Assembly: GCA_024226935.1 (NCBI GenBank)
Contig: JAAELK010000120.1
Location: 62,001-126,000 of the forward strand
Direction of reading: 5' to 3'
DNA from: Desulfobacteraceae bacterium
Lineage (GTDB): Bacteria; Desulfobacterota; Desulfobacteria; Desulfobacterales; Desulfobacteraceae
Length of the DNA stretch: 64,000 nucleotides
Both the position numbers and the translations under genes were made by a program. Shown in pieces: positions 16,193 through 25,764 of the stretch (within the stretch, counting starts at the first letter, position 1; each line of letters starts with the position of its first letter). Below the pieces are notes generated by a model, which was not told the DNA's origin, ran no database searches, and saw nothing but the letters and a program-made list of their open reading frames with translations.

Positions 16193-17895
16193 AGCATTTT
16201 TTAAAAAAATATTTTCTCCTTTTAATGTTATTTACGCTTGTTTCAACCATCGCCATAATGAGTGCCGTTCCACCTGTCAGCCGGGATGCCCTTACCCATC
16301 ACCTTGCAGTTCCCAGACTCTATGTCCAGGCCGGCAACATCCATGAACTGCCTGATATAGTACCATCATATTATCCCCAGCTTCTTGATCTGATATATTG
16401 TATTCCCCTGATATTCGGCAATGATATCATACCAAAATACATCCATTTTGCCTTCGCCCTTTTTACAGCTTTTCTTATATTCTTATATCTGCAAAAAGAG
16501 CTGAATCGTTTTTATGGAATGTTAAGCGTTCTTTTTTTCCTTTCATTGCCTGTTATTGTAAAATTGTCCATAACCGTTTATGTTGACCTTGGTCTGATTT
16601 TTTTTTCATTTGCTTCTTTAATTTGTCTTCTCAAATGGTATGATAAAAAATTTCATTTGAGATGGTTGTTCTTAGCTGCCCTTTGTTGCGCTCTTGCCTC
16701 AAGTACGAAATATAACGGCCTGATCACCTGCTTTATTTTAACGGCTTTAACCCCGTTCCTCTATTTGAAAGGTATCAGCACCACCACAAACCAATCCCTT
16801 GAAAATATTACTGTTCCATCTGCTCGGCAAAAAAAATACCCACAATTAAAAGCAGCCGGATATGGCATCTGCTTTTTGCTTATTTCTACAGCCATATTTT
16901 CTCCATGGATGATCAAAAATTATGTCTGGACAAAAAACCTTATTTACCCTCTTTATGACAACTATTTTAATTCAAAATCCAAGATCATTTCAAAGAATCA
17001 TGCCACAAAACCCGCCATGAACCATTTTTTGATTCGTAAATATATTTATGGAGAATCCCTGTTGGAAACGATCACCATACCCTTGAGAATTTTTTTCCAG
17101 GGCGAAGATGATAATCCCAAATTTTTTGACGGTCAATTAAACCCACTTCTTTTTTTACTGCCCTTGTTCGCATTTATATCGATTAAAAAAAAGACAGAGC
17201 AGAATTTGATCCATCAAAAAACACTGTTGGCATTTTCCCTGTTATACATAATGATAGTATTTTTTCATCAGGATATGCGCATAAGATGGATAGGACCGGC
17301 AATCCCTCCCTTAATCATATTATCAGCCCATGGCCTGAAAAATATATTTCAATTGATGACCACCACAAAAAAATTGCCTCCAAAAAAACATTTATACTTG
17401 TCCTGGATCAAAAAATCTATCCTGTTTATTCTGATATTTTCCATGGCAAGCTTGAATGCCGTTTATATATACCAATTATTCAAGAAAATTGCCCCGCAAA
17501 CATATATCACCCATAAAATTACACGGTCAGAATATATTGAACAATTCAGACCTGAGTACGCAACTTTGCAGTTTAGCAACCAGCATCTTAAAGGTAATAT
17601 CAAACTTCTTGCATTTTTTCTTGGCAACCGCAGATATTACTCAACCCATGACATCATATTCAACAACGAATTGTTTCAAAAAATAATCCAGGAATCAAAA
17701 ACCCCAAAACAAATTTTTCAAAATCTGAAAATAAAAAAATTTACCCACCTGCTTATCAATTATCCAAAATTTAATTCCTGGATCAATATAAATTTTGACA
17801 CCAGGGAAAAAGAAAAGATACAAAAGTTTTTTAATAAATACACGAAGATATTATTTTTGAAAAATAATCACGGATTATACCAACTTAAACAATAA
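16189..17895 (+). CDS. GT-C family membrane glycosyltransferase (ArnT/PMT-like), substrate unknown
   Basis: 568 residues with about ten transmembrane helices. The first periplasmic loop, AVPPVSRDALTHHLAVPRL, contains the acidic residue expected in GT-C (family 39/ArnT-like) catalytic sites. Short hydrophilic C-terminal region of about 140 residues. It overlaps the VKOR-DsbA gene by four bases (ATGA), so the two are translationally coupled. GT-C enzymes use polyprenyl-phosphate sugars on the periplasmic side. Its place beside the pilin locus makes envelope or pilin glycosylation plausible; lipid A or polymer modification is equally possible. Confidence 0.8.
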   Translation: MKHFLKKYFLLLMLFTLVSTIAIMSAVPPVSRDALTHHLAVPRLYVQAGNIHELPDIVPSYYPQLLDLIYCIPLIFGNDIIPKYIHFAFALFTAFLIFLYLQKELNRFYGMLSVLFFLSLPVIVKLSITVYVDLGLIFFSFASLICLLKWYDKKFHLRWLFLAALCCALASSTKYNGLITCFILTALTPFLYLKGISTTTNQSLENITVPSARQKKYPQLKAAGYGICFLLISTAIFSPWMIKNYVWTKNLIYPLYDNYFNSKSKIISKNHATKPAMNHFLIRKYIYGESLLETITIPLRIFFQGEDDNPKFFDGQLNPLLFLLPLFAFISIKKKTEQNLIHQKTLLAFSLLYIMIVFFHQDMRIRWIGPAIPPLIILSAHGLKNIFQLMTTTKKLPPKKHLYLSWIKKSILFILIFSMASLNAVYIYQLFKKIAPQTYITHKITRSEYIEQFRPEYATLQFSNQHLKGNIKLLAFFLGNRRYYSTHDIIFNNELFQKIIQESKTPKQIFQNLKIKKFTHLLINYPKFNSWININFDTREKEKIQKFFNKYTKILFLKNNHGLYQLKQ

Positions 17896-17948
17896 ATTTA
17901 ATCTTTGATGGAATATAGTAGAGGAACCATGATTTTTGATCCTGAATA

Positions 17949-19337
17949 TTACAAACTTTTATCCAACCGATAACGCATGGATCGCAAACTTAGGTTCAAA
18001 TAGTTTGCAGCCTGGCTTTTATTGCCGCCGGATAATTCCATGGCTTTTTTCAAATAGGCCGACTCAATGATGGAAAGAATTTTATCCAGATCAACTCCCT
18101 GTTCCACTTCTTCAAGGTCAAATTGCTGACCTTTTATTCCTTCTATCCAGCTACGCTTCTTGTGAATGGAAATAGTAAGACTTTCAGGCAGAATAATATT
18201 GGTGGAAGAAAGAGCAACACTTCGTTCGATGAGATTTTCAAGCTCCCTGACATTACCGGGGAAAGAATATTTTTTTAAAAAATCAATGGCATAGGAGGAA
18301 AGCTTAACAATATCCTTTCCCATTTTATCTGAATATTTTTTTGTAAAATGGGAGGACAAAAGAGCAATATCTACTTGTCTGTCCCTTAGGGGGGGAACTT
18401 TAATGGGGATAACATTAAGACGGAAAAAAAGATCTTCCCTGAAATTACCTTCAATAACTTCCTGGTCCAGTTTTTTATTTGTAGCAGAGATTATCCTCAC
18501 GTCCACTTTAATTTCCGCCGTCCCCCCCACAGGCTTAAAGGAGGTTTCCTGAACAGCTCTCAGCAATTTAACCTGGAGCATGGTTGACAATTCACCTATT
18601 TCATCCAGAAAAATAGTTCCGGCATTGGCGGCTTCAAACAAACCGATTTTATTGCTTATTGCTCCTGTGAATGAGCCTTTTACATGGCCAAAGAACTCAC
18701 TTTCCATCAGGGTGTCAGAGATTCCCCCGCAATTAACCACCACAAAGGGCTTGTCCCTGCGATCTGAATTTTCATGGATGGCTCTTGCAATCAACTCTTT
18801 TCCCGTGCCGCTTTCCCCGGTAATCAACACATTGGTCTTGGTGGGGGCAATTTGCTGGATACATTTATAGATGGCCTGCATTCCCGGGCTGTTTCCAATA
18901 ATTCTATTAAAATGCAGATGATCCTTAAGCTCTGCAGACCGACTCTCTTTTTCATGATCAAGGGTTCTAAGTTCCAGAGCTCTGGCTATGGTATGGGTGA
19001 GTTCAATATTATTAAAGGGCTTGGGAACAAAATCATAGGCTCCTTGGTTCATGGCCTCCACGGCTATTTCCGTAGTGGAGTAGGCAGAAATCATAATCAC
19101 AACCGTGTCAGGATCTTTTTTTTTAGCCTCTTTTAATACATCAAGGCCGGTAATATCTCCCAATTGAATATCGGATAATACAAGATCATAGGAGTTGTTT
19201 TGAATCAGCTTTGCTGCCTGGTTACCACTTTTTGATAGACTAACCTTATAGCCTTCCTTGGATAAAAGCATATCCAGAAACTCGCGCATGCTGAGTTCAT
19301 CATCCACCACAAGAATTTTGTGTTGTCTATTCATCAC
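17949..19337 (-). CDS. pilR: PilR-like sigma-54-dependent response regulator
   Basis: 462 residues. The receiver domain (5-120) has acidic pocket VVDDE, phosphoacceptor Asp in LVLSDIQLG and Lys in VPKPF. The AAA+ domain (about 140-375) has Walker A GESGTGKE, the sigma-54 contact loop GSFTGA, in place of the more usual GAFTGA, and Walker B GTIFLDEIGE. A Fis-type helix-turn-helix closes the protein (GGNKSQAANYLNLSLRSMRYRL). It should activate RpoN promoters such as pilA. The partner kinase PilS is absent from this window. It is 24 bp after pyrC and may be co-transcribed with the pyrimidine genes. Confidence 0.88.
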   Translation of the reverse strand: MMNRQHKILVVDDELSMREFLDMLLSKEGYKVSLSKSGNQAAKLIQNNSYDLVLSDIQLGDITGLDVLKEAKKKDPDTVVIMISAYSTTEIAVEAMNQGAYDFVPKPFNNIELTHTIARALELRTLDHEKESRSAELKDHLHFNRIIGNSPGMQAIYKCIQQIAPTKTNVLITGESGTGKELIARAIHENSDRRDKPFVVVNCGGISDTLMESEFFGHVKGSFTGAISNKIGLFEAANAGTIFLDEIGELSTMLQVKLLRAVQETSFKPVGGTAEIKVDVRIISATNKKLDQEVIEGNFREDLFFRLNVIPIKVPPLRDRQVDIALLSSHFTKKYSDKMGKDIVKLSSYAIDFLKKYSFPGNVRELENLIERSVALSSTNIILPESLTISIHKKRSWIEGIKGQQFDLEEVEQGVDLDKILSIIESAYLKKAMELSGGNKSQAANYLNLSLRSMRYRLDKSL

Positions 19338-19361
19338 AACCCTCCCCCGGCTTTTGGATAT

Positions 19362-20648
19362 CTATTGTTTTTTATAAACTATCCTTCCATCAACCATGGT
19401 TAAAAACGTTTTTCCTTGCACCTGTCTGCCGCTAAAAGGTGTATTTTTGGATTTTGATATAAAGATGGAAGGATCAATTGCATATTGGATCTGCGGATCA
19501 ATGATGGTCAGATCCGCAGGATTACCCGGTTTGATATCATTATCAATCCCCAAAATTTTCGCGGGCTGTTTTGACATTTTATCAACAAGATCTGCCATGG
19601 ACAACATACCATCTTGCACCAGCTTTAATGACAGGGGCAATGAGGTTTCAAGTCCCACAATACCAAATGCCGCCCTGTCAAACTCCAAATTCTTTTCATC
19701 GGCGCTGTGGGGGGCATGATCCGAAGCAATCATATCAATGGTACCGTCCATAAGGCCTTCTATTATTGCTTTTCTGTCCTTTTCAGATCGCAGGGGTGGG
19801 TTCATCTTGAAGTTGGTATCATAATCTTTCACGGCACCATCGGTTAAGGTAAAATAATGGGGAGCCGTTTCACAACTTACATTGGCACCACGTTTTTTTG
19901 CCTGACGAACGGCTTCAATGGACTCTGCTGTACTCATATGACAAAAATGAACCGCAGCCCCCGTAAGTTCACAAAGAGCAATATCCCGGAGCACCATAAT
20001 ACTTTCTGCGGCATTGGGGATTCCTTTTATTCCCATGAACGTGGCATGGGGGCCTTCGTTCATGGAGCCGCCATCCATCAAATTTTTATCTTCCGCATGG
20101 ACAAAGATGGGAATATTGAGCCCATTACAATACTCAAGGGCTCGCCTCATCAACAAAGAATTTTCAACGGGCAGTCCATCATCGGTGACAGCCCTTATAC
20201 CAGCCTGCTGCATATCATAAATCTGCGCCAGAGATGTTCCCGATGACCCCTGGGAAACGGCCCCTGCAGGATAGACCCTGGCACCACCGGCATATTTGCC
20301 CCGGTTGATAATAAAAGCCGTTACCTGGCTGTTATCATTAACCGGATCGGTGTTGGGCATGGAACAGACAGCGGTGAATCCCCCCCTTGCCGCAGCTTTT
20401 AATCCCGATTCAATGGTTTCCTTGTATTCATGGCCAGGTTCCCGCAGATGAACATGGATATCAATTAAACCAGGGACCACTATCATCCCAGAAGCATCCA
20501 CCACCTGAACATCGGAGCTGTCCGACAAATTTGATGTATCCGATGGATCAAGTATTGCCTCAATTTTCCTGTCCCTGACCAAAATATCTTTTTTGTCATC
20601 CAAGTTCCCGGGGTCAAGAACCCTTGCCCCTTTAATAAGAATCTGCAT
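19362..20648 (-). CDS. pyrC: Dihydroorotase
   Basis: 428 residues, the length of class I dihydroorotases. Metal-binding IDIHVHLREPGHEYKETIE, then MPNTDPVNDN, later VHAEDKN and CHMSTAES, and the catalytic Asp in MIASDHAPHSADEK are all present. It catalyses the reversible cyclisation of carbamoyl aspartate to dihydroorotate. It overlaps the 3' end of pyrB by 17 bases, so the two consecutive pathway enzymes are made together. Active or inactive status of the PyrC copy is sometimes an issue in pyrB-linked genes, but all metal ligands are visible here. Confidence 0.95.
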   Translation of the reverse strand: MQILIKGARVLDPGNLDDKKDILVRDRKIEAILDPSDTSNLSDSSDVQVVDASGMIVVPGLIDIHVHLREPGHEYKETIESGLKAAARGGFTAVCSMPNTDPVNDNSQVTAFIINRGKYAGGARVYPAGAVSQGSSGTSLAQIYDMQQAGIRAVTDDGLPVENSLLMRRALEYCNGLNIPIFVHAEDKNLMDGGSMNEGPHATFMGIKGIPNAAESIMVLRDIALCELTGAAVHFCHMSTAESIEAVRQAKKRGANVSCETAPHYFTLTDGAVKDYDTNFKMNPPLRSEKDRKAIIEGLMDGTIDMIASDHAPHSADEKNLEFDRAAFGIVGLETSLPLSLKLVQDGMLSMADLVDKMSKQPAKILGIDNDIKPGNPADLTIIDPQIQYAIDPSIFISKSKNTPFSGRQVQGKTFLTMVDGRIVYKKQ

Positions 20649-21570
20649 GTCTGCTTCCTCCCGCCACTATATAAAAAAGCGCCATTCTCAATGCAACTCC
20701 ATTGGTGACCTGATCTAAAATCATGGAAGAATTAGAATCGGCCACCTCACTGGATATTTCAACCCCCCGGTTCATGGGACCTGGATGCATGAGGATCACA
20801 TCCTTTTGGGCAAGCTTTACCCTGGCCGGATTCAGCCCGTAAAGGCTTGCATATTCCCGTTCACTTGGAAATAATATGTTCCCCTGTCTTTCTTTTTGAA
20901 TTCTGAGCATCATAATAACATCCGCTCCTTCAACACAGGTATCCATATCTTTTGCCACCCGGCAGCCTAAGCTTTCAATACCATTAGGAATCATGGTTTG
21001 GGGGGCACAAACACTAACTTTGGCCCCCATCTTTGAGAACCCGATAATGTCGGATCTAGCTACCCTGGAATGGGCAATATCTCCCACAATGGAAATATTA
21101 AGTCCCGCAAGACTCCCTTTTTTCTCCCGGATACTCATCATATCCAGGAGAGCCTGGGAAGGATGGGCATGAATACCGTCCCCCCCATTGATAACCGAAC
21201 ATTTGACCTGTTTTGAAATCACATGGGCTGCCCCCGATGAAGAATGCCTCAATACAATAATATCAGGATTCATAGCTTCAAGGTTTTTGGCCGTATCAAT
21301 CAAAGTTTCTCCTTTAACAATGCTGGAGGAACTTTTAGCAATGGACACCGTATCAGCCGACAGCCGTTTGGCCGCAATTTCAAAGGAAAGTTTTGTCCTT
21401 GTAGAAGGTTCCTGAAAAAAAAGGATAATGGTTTTGCCCCTAAGGGTGGGAACCTTTTTAACCGGCCGTTTTGAAATTTCTTTCATCCCCTGGGCCGTGT
21501 CCAGAATCATGGTGATCTCCTTGGTATCAAGGGACTTGATATCAAGAATATCTTTTTTTTCAAACCGCAT
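20632..21570 (-). CDS. pyrB: Aspartate carbamoyltransferase catalytic subunit
   Basis: 312 residues. The carbamoyl-phosphate motif FQEPSTRTKLSFEIAAKRL, DIIVLRHSSSGAAH, NGGDGIHAHPSQALLDMMSI and the aspartate-binding LMHPGPMNRGVEI segment are complete. It condenses carbamoyl phosphate and aspartate in the first committed step of pyrimidine synthesis. No pyrI regulatory subunit is adjacent. The enzyme is probably of the class that associates with dihydroorotase, consistent with the overlapping pyrC. Confidence 0.96.
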   Translation of the reverse strand: MRFEKKDILDIKSLDTKEITMILDTAQGMKEISKRPVKKVPTLRGKTIILFFQEPSTRTKLSFEIAAKRLSADTVSIAKSSSSIVKGETLIDTAKNLEAMNPDIIVLRHSSSGAAHVISKQVKCSVINGGDGIHAHPSQALLDMMSIREKKGSLAGLNISIVGDIAHSRVARSDIIGFSKMGAKVSVCAPQTMIPNGIESLGCRVAKDMDTCVEGADVIMMLRIQKERQGNILFPSEREYASLYGLNPARVKLAQKDVILMHPGPMNRGVEISSEVADSNSSMILDQVTNGVALRMALFYIVAGGSRHADSY

Positions 21571-21586
21571 ATTACCTACCTTAATT

Positions 21587-22207
21587 TTAGAATAATAAAC
21601 TGCCTAATCTATTCCACCGCACACTGAAAGCTTGCTTATCCCAGGACCAATAAATCATGAAGGCCTCCCCTTTAACCGCAGATAGATCTACAAATCCCCA
21701 AAATCTGCTGTCATGACTATTATCTCTATTATCACCCATCACAAACAGCTTGTTATGGGGAACCTTAATTTTGCTTAAGTTATCTCTGGTACTGAGATTA
21801 CCCGGAATGATTCGATCATCCCCGTATATGGCATAGGGTTGATTGGTAACAAGTTTATCATTCACATAAAGTCGTTTATTTATAATTTCAAGGGTATCTC
21901 CTCCCACGCCTATCACCCGCTTAATGAAATCCTTGGACGGGTCATCTGGATATTTAAATACCACAATATCTCCACGTTGGGGATCTTTGACATGAATCAG
22001 AGTTTTACCATTTGTAAAAGGTATTTTTACCCCGTAAATAAATTTATTGACCAGAATCTGATCGCCAATCTGCAAGGTTTCCAGCATTGATCCGGAAGGA
22101 ATTTTAAAAGCTTGTACAATAAAGGTCCGGATAAACATGGCAATTATGATTGCAATTACAATTGCTTCTATGTTCTCCCGCCACACATTCTTCTTTTTAG
22201 TCGTCAT
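21587..22207 (-). CDS. lepB: Signal peptidase I
   Basis: 206 residues. One N-terminal transmembrane segment (about 12-32) anchors it, with the catalytic Ser in KIPSGSMLETLQIGD and the general-base Lys in DFIKRVIGVGGDTLE. Boxes C-E (RLYVNDKL, FVMGDNRDNSHDSRFWGFV) are intact. It removes Sec/Tat signal peptides on the periplasmic side. It is separate from the PilD prepilin peptidase needed for the pilins in this window. It lies 16 bases upstream of pyrB in a mixed housekeeping operon. Confidence 0.96.
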   Translation of the reverse strand: MTTKKKNVWRENIEAIVIAIIIAMFIRTFIVQAFKIPSGSMLETLQIGDQILVNKFIYGVKIPFTNGKTLIHVKDPQRGDIVVFKYPDDPSKDFIKRVIGVGGDTLEIINKRLYVNDKLVTNQPYAIYGDDRIIPGNLSTRDNLSKIKVPHNKLFVMGDNRDNSHDSRFWGFVDLSAVKGEAFMIYWSWDKQAFSVRWNRLGSLLF

Positions 22208-22228
22208 TTTTTAATTTCACTTTCAATA

Positions 22229-23392
22229 TTAACAAAACAGGTGTTGGGGTTGTCCTATAAAAAACTTTGAGCGTTGAATCTGGGTTTTCAGTATGGTTGC
22301 AATTTTCCTTGCTTTTACCATACTTGATAGGGGAACCGTGGGAATTTTTTTGCCCTTTATCATGATACTGCCACTTTTTAATTCGGCATAACTGACCTGC
22401 CCATAGGATTTTGAAACGCCCTGGGGATAATCATACCCATAATCAACCACTTGGGTAAAAATCTGGTCATCTGAAACCGCTGTGTATTTTAGCATCTCCT
22501 CGTTTAAAATGGGAATGGGAATACCAAGGCCAATGGAAAGAGAACATCCATACCCCCTGATACTCTGCCCCACCAGCCACTCAGGAGACATCTGCTTTAA
22601 GTCACCCATGACGCAAAGAGTGCCAGATGGTGTTGTAGGGACCCCGTTCATGGAGCGTTCCACATCCTTTTTATGCTGGGTACCGGTCCAGGTGACATAC
22701 CCTTGGGCACCACCCAAAAAAATACGGGTACCAAGACCTATGGTTTTCAAATAAGGATCATTAAATAATGGACTTAATTCACCGGAAGTCGAATAATTGG
22801 CATTGCCCATATTTGATTTCAAAGTTCCCATATAGGTATATTTTATTTTATCGGACCGATTAACGGCACAATTATAATTCTGGTATGCATTGCGTGGATT
22901 ACAAAGCATTGCATTGGGAAGATCGTTTAATGTCACAATCTTTTCAATTTTCTTGTTGGGATAGCAATCAGTCCCATAACTTTGTGCCCGGACTTCTACC
23001 TTCCTGCCTGCCACAAGATCCTGAATAACATGCCCGCCACCATAATTAAATTCACCTGGATGGTATTTGTTCAAAGGGTCATCATCACTGGTTTGAGTAG
23101 CTCCAAGGTAGCAATCCACCGCGGCAACCCCGGAATATGCAGATACATTATTAAACCAGGTCTTGGTGGTTCGCACAAGGGGTTTGAACTGGCCAATATT
23201 AATGAATGCCCCCGAAGAGCACATGGGTGCAAAAGTTCCGGTGGTGACCACATCCACTTTTTTAGCAGCTTCAACCACTCCGTGCTTTTGAGCAATGTCA
23301 ATAATCTCTTCCGCTGTAACTACAACGGCCTCACCCCGGGCAATTTTTTTATTTATCTGCTCATAGGTTTTGTTTACTTTAAATTCATTCAT
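22229..23392 (-). CDS. DUF39 homocysteine-biosynthesis (HcyBio, MA1821-like) protein
   Basis: 387 residues. DUF39/HcyBio proteins take part in making homocysteine from aspartate semialdehyde with sulfide in methanogens and sulfate reducers. Family segments visible are TTGTFAPMCSSGAFINIG near 50, NNVSAYSGVAAVDCYLGA near 85, CNPRNAYQNYNCAVN near 160, LGTRIFLGGAQGYVTW near 220 and GYGCSLSIGLGIPIPIL near 285. Several conserved cysteines may bind sulfur or metal. Unlike many archaeal members there is no CBS-domain tail, and the usual ferredoxin/NIL partner (MA1822-like) is not adjacent. It precedes lepB by 21 bases. Confidence 0.88.
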   Translation of the reverse strand: MNEFKVNKTYEQINKKIARGEAVVVTAEEIIDIAQKHGVVEAAKKVDVVTTGTFAPMCSSGAFINIGQFKPLVRTTKTWFNNVSAYSGVAAVDCYLGATQTSDDDPLNKYHPGEFNYGGGHVIQDLVAGRKVEVRAQSYGTDCYPNKKIEKIVTLNDLPNAMLCNPRNAYQNYNCAVNRSDKIKYTYMGTLKSNMGNANYSTSGELSPLFNDPYLKTIGLGTRIFLGGAQGYVTWTGTQHKKDVERSMNGVPTTPSGTLCVMGDLKQMSPEWLVGQSIRGYGCSLSIGLGIPIPILNEEMLKYTAVSDDQIFTQVVDYGYDYPQGVSKSYGQVSYAELKSGSIMIKGKKIPTVPLSSMVKARKIATILKTQIQRSKFFIGQPQHLFC

Positions 23393-23408
23393 AATTAACC
23401 TTTACAAA

Positions 23409-24791
23409 TCATTCTACCATTTGCTTAACAAATTTAATTTTTGAAGTGATATTATTTTTTATCCAGGATGCATCCCACCATTCAACAGGATTGACAAATA
23501 CATTATGGACAATCATTGAAAAATGCAAATGATCACCTCCGGCAAGACCAGTTAGTCCTGAGATGCCGATAACATCTCCCTTTGCCACCTCATCCCCTTT
23601 ATTCACCGTAATTTCACTTAAATGGGCATAGAGACTTGCAAGACCAAAACCGTGATCAATAATGACGCAATTGCCGAAAATACCCACCTTTTTTGCCATA
23701 ATAACCCGACCCGCATTGGCGGCTCCCACCTTTGCATTGGAAGTGGACGCAAGGTCCATCCCCATATGATCCGCCTGACCAATTTCCCTACCATGGTATT
23801 TGTAAGTTCTGTGGTCGGCAAAACCGGCACGGGTTGCAGAACCTGCAAGCCTGGCAAATCTGCCTTTCCATAAAAGTTTACCCTCGGTATCTTCTGGAAC
23901 CTTCAAAACAGTGGCGCAATTTTTTTTGCGTAACTTAGTATTAATATAGATAAATTTTTCAAGCAATGGATTTTTGGAGCCGACAAAGGTATCATCTACT
24001 TCACCCAGGTCAAAATCCGGCATTTTAAATTCCAGAAATTTGTCTGATATATTCAAGGTATCAGTTTTAAAGTGCTTGTCACCTATATAATGGTGAAAAC
24101 CCCTTTGGGCTACATTTCCTGCAAGATCCTGGGCAGTTACAAAAATTTGAGTCCCCGGCCCTTGTTTATCACTTAACGCAAAAAAAGCGGCATAAATATT
24201 CTTATTCTTAAACAGCCCCGAATAACCTGGGAAAAAATTATCTCCAACCATGACACCGCTCTTGACATTGTCCTCGGACAATTTGTAAATAACCAATCCA
24301 CTGCCGCCCCGGGCAATATTGTGTTGACGGGTTAATACTCTGATTTCCGGAGGCTTTGTGTCAATGATCACCTTTTTTTCTTCGGAAAAAACATTGCCAC
24401 GATTCCACCCTCGCCATGAATAGTCAGCCACCATGATCCGAATAAGAGCTTCTCCATCGTGCATCCCATATTTACGGGATTCCACTGGAATAACAAAAGA
24501 ATCTTCATTCACCCGACGGTCGGAAAAAAAACTGGCAAGGGAAGAAGGGGGATAGTCTTTTTCAAGAAGCACCTTTTCATTACCATTTTGAACAATGGAA
24601 ACCATGACTTTCCTTAAGCCGGTCCCCTTATCATTCACCTTTAAAGACATCTCATAGGATTTTTTTAAATATAAGGAGGGTAATACCACATCTACCTTGG
24701 GCCCAGAACCTTCGTATTTATAAAAAAGGATCCACACAAGCGGGATCAAGATTGCCAAAAATAATATAACAATAACAACTTTCTTCATCAA
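23409..24791 (-). CDS. M23 (LytM-type) peptidase with N-terminal membrane anchor
   Basis: 460 residues. A hydrophobic helix at about 4-22 anchors or exports it. A middle region (about 30-300) of Ig-like character includes KVMVSIVQNGNEKVLL and IIDTKPPEIRVLTRQHN. The C-terminal M23 domain (about 340-445) has zinc ligands in DHMGMDLAS and the GDHLHFSM motif, plus AHLSEITVNKGDEV. It should cut peptidoglycan cross-links or act as a LytM regulator. Because H-x-D and H-x-H ligands are all present, catalysis is likely. It heads the minus-strand operon that ends with pilR. Confidence 0.9.
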   Translation of the reverse strand: MMKKVVIVILFLAILIPLVWILFYKYEGSGPKVDVVLPSLYLKKSYEMSLKVNDKGTGLRKVMVSIVQNGNEKVLLEKDYPPSSLASFFSDRRVNEDSFVIPVESRKYGMHDGEALIRIMVADYSWRGWNRGNVFSEEKKVIIDTKPPEIRVLTRQHNIARGGSGLVIYKLSEDNVKSGVMVGDNFFPGYSGLFKNKNIYAAFFALSDKQGPGTQIFVTAQDLAGNVAQRGFHHYIGDKHFKTDTLNISDKFLEFKMPDFDLGEVDDTFVGSKNPLLEKFIYINTKLRKKNCATVLKVPEDTEGKLLWKGRFARLAGSATRAGFADHRTYKYHGREIGQADHMGMDLASTSNAKVGAANAGRVIMAKKVGIFGNCVIIDHGFGLASLYAHLSEITVNKGDEVAKGDVIGISGLTGLAGGDHLHFSMIVHNVFVNPVEWWDASWIKNNITSKIKFVKQMVE

Positions 24792-24883
24792 ATATACCTA
24801 TCTTTTCAAGAGGTTAGGATTCATACAAACAAAACATATTAAAATACCAGCAATGATCTAACTTATCAAGGAATTTTACATTC

Positions 24884-24910
24884 TTGACTTTTTGGGCTCC
24901 AAAATATAAT
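24884..24910 (+). promoter_or_regulatory. Sigma-70-type promoter for the kds-lpt-rpoN operon
   Basis: TTGACT (24884-24889) and a perfect TATAAT (24905-24910) are separated by 15 bases, slightly short. They lie 36 bases before the kdsA ATG in the gap between divergent genes. No better candidate exists in this 154-bp gap. Confidence 0.5.
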
Positions 24911-24945
24911 TTAGACCATATACTTTAATTTTAAGGAAAGACCCC

Positions 24946-25758
24946 ATGAACAATTTTTTTTTTAATTTGATAGACACTCCCTCCCCTGTTTTTTTCCTCA
25001 TTTCAGGCCCCTGTGTAATTGAAAGCTATGAGACCAGTTTTTCCATTGCCAAGAGTTTAAAAGAAACCACACAAAAACTGGGAATACCCTTTATCTTCAA
25101 GGCTTCTTTTGATAAAGCAAACCGGACTTCCATAGATGCCTTCCGGGGCCCTGGATTTGAAGAAGGGTTAGATATTTTAAACCGGATTAAAACCGAACTT
25201 AAGATTCCTGTCCTTTCGGACATCCACCTTCCCGACCAAGCCCAAAAGGCTGCACAAGTACTTGATATCATTCAGATCCCTGCCTTTTTATGTCGACAGA
25301 CAGATTTAATTCGGGCGGCTTGTGAAACCGGTCGACCCGTAAATATAAAAAAAGGGCAATTTCTCTCCCCCTTTGAGTGCAAAAACATCATTACCAAAGC
25401 AAATTCTTTTGGGAACTATGACATCAGCATCACCGAAAGAGGTGTCAGTTTCGGATATAATAATCTTGTTGTGGATTTCAGATCCATCCACATTCTCAAC
25501 GAAATGGGGGCTCCGGTCATCTTTGATGCCACCCACAGCGTCCAATTGCCAGGCGGAGCGTCAGATTCATCGGCAGGAGAAAGCCAATTTATCCCGACCC
25601 TTTCAAAGGCTGCCATTGCAGCAGGTGCCCATGGCTTGTTCATGGAAACCCACCCGGAACCTGCAAAAGCACTTTGTGACGGCCCCAATTCCATGCCCCT
25701 CAATGAGATGGAACCATTGCTGACCACCCTTCTGGCAATCAAAAAAGTATCTGGATAA
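24946..25758 (+). CDS. kdsA: 3-deoxy-8-phosphooctulonate (KDO-8-P) synthase
   Basis: 270 residues. The start FFLISGPCVIESYETS, FKASFDKANRTS, FLCRQTDLIRAACETGRPVNIKKGQF and the FDATHSVQLPGG segment identify KdsA. It condenses phosphoenolpyruvate with arabinose-5-phosphate to make the precursor of the lipopolysaccharide inner-core sugar KDO. HGLFMETHPEPAKALCDGP near the C-terminus is also typical. It starts an operon of LPS-synthesis and transport genes. Confidence 0.97.
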   Translation: MNNFFFNLIDTPSPVFFLISGPCVIESYETSFSIAKSLKETTQKLGIPFIFKASFDKANRTSIDAFRGPGFEEGLDILNRIKTELKIPVLSDIHLPDQAQKAAQVLDIIQIPAFLCRQTDLIRAACETGRPVNIKKGQFLSPFECKNIITKANSFGNYDISITERGVSFGYNNLVVDFRSIHILNEMGAPVIFDATHSVQLPGGASDSSAGESQFIPTLSKAAIAAGAHGLFMETHPEPAKALCDGPNSMPLNEMEPLLTTLLAIKKVSG

Positions 25759-25764
25759 ACCAAA

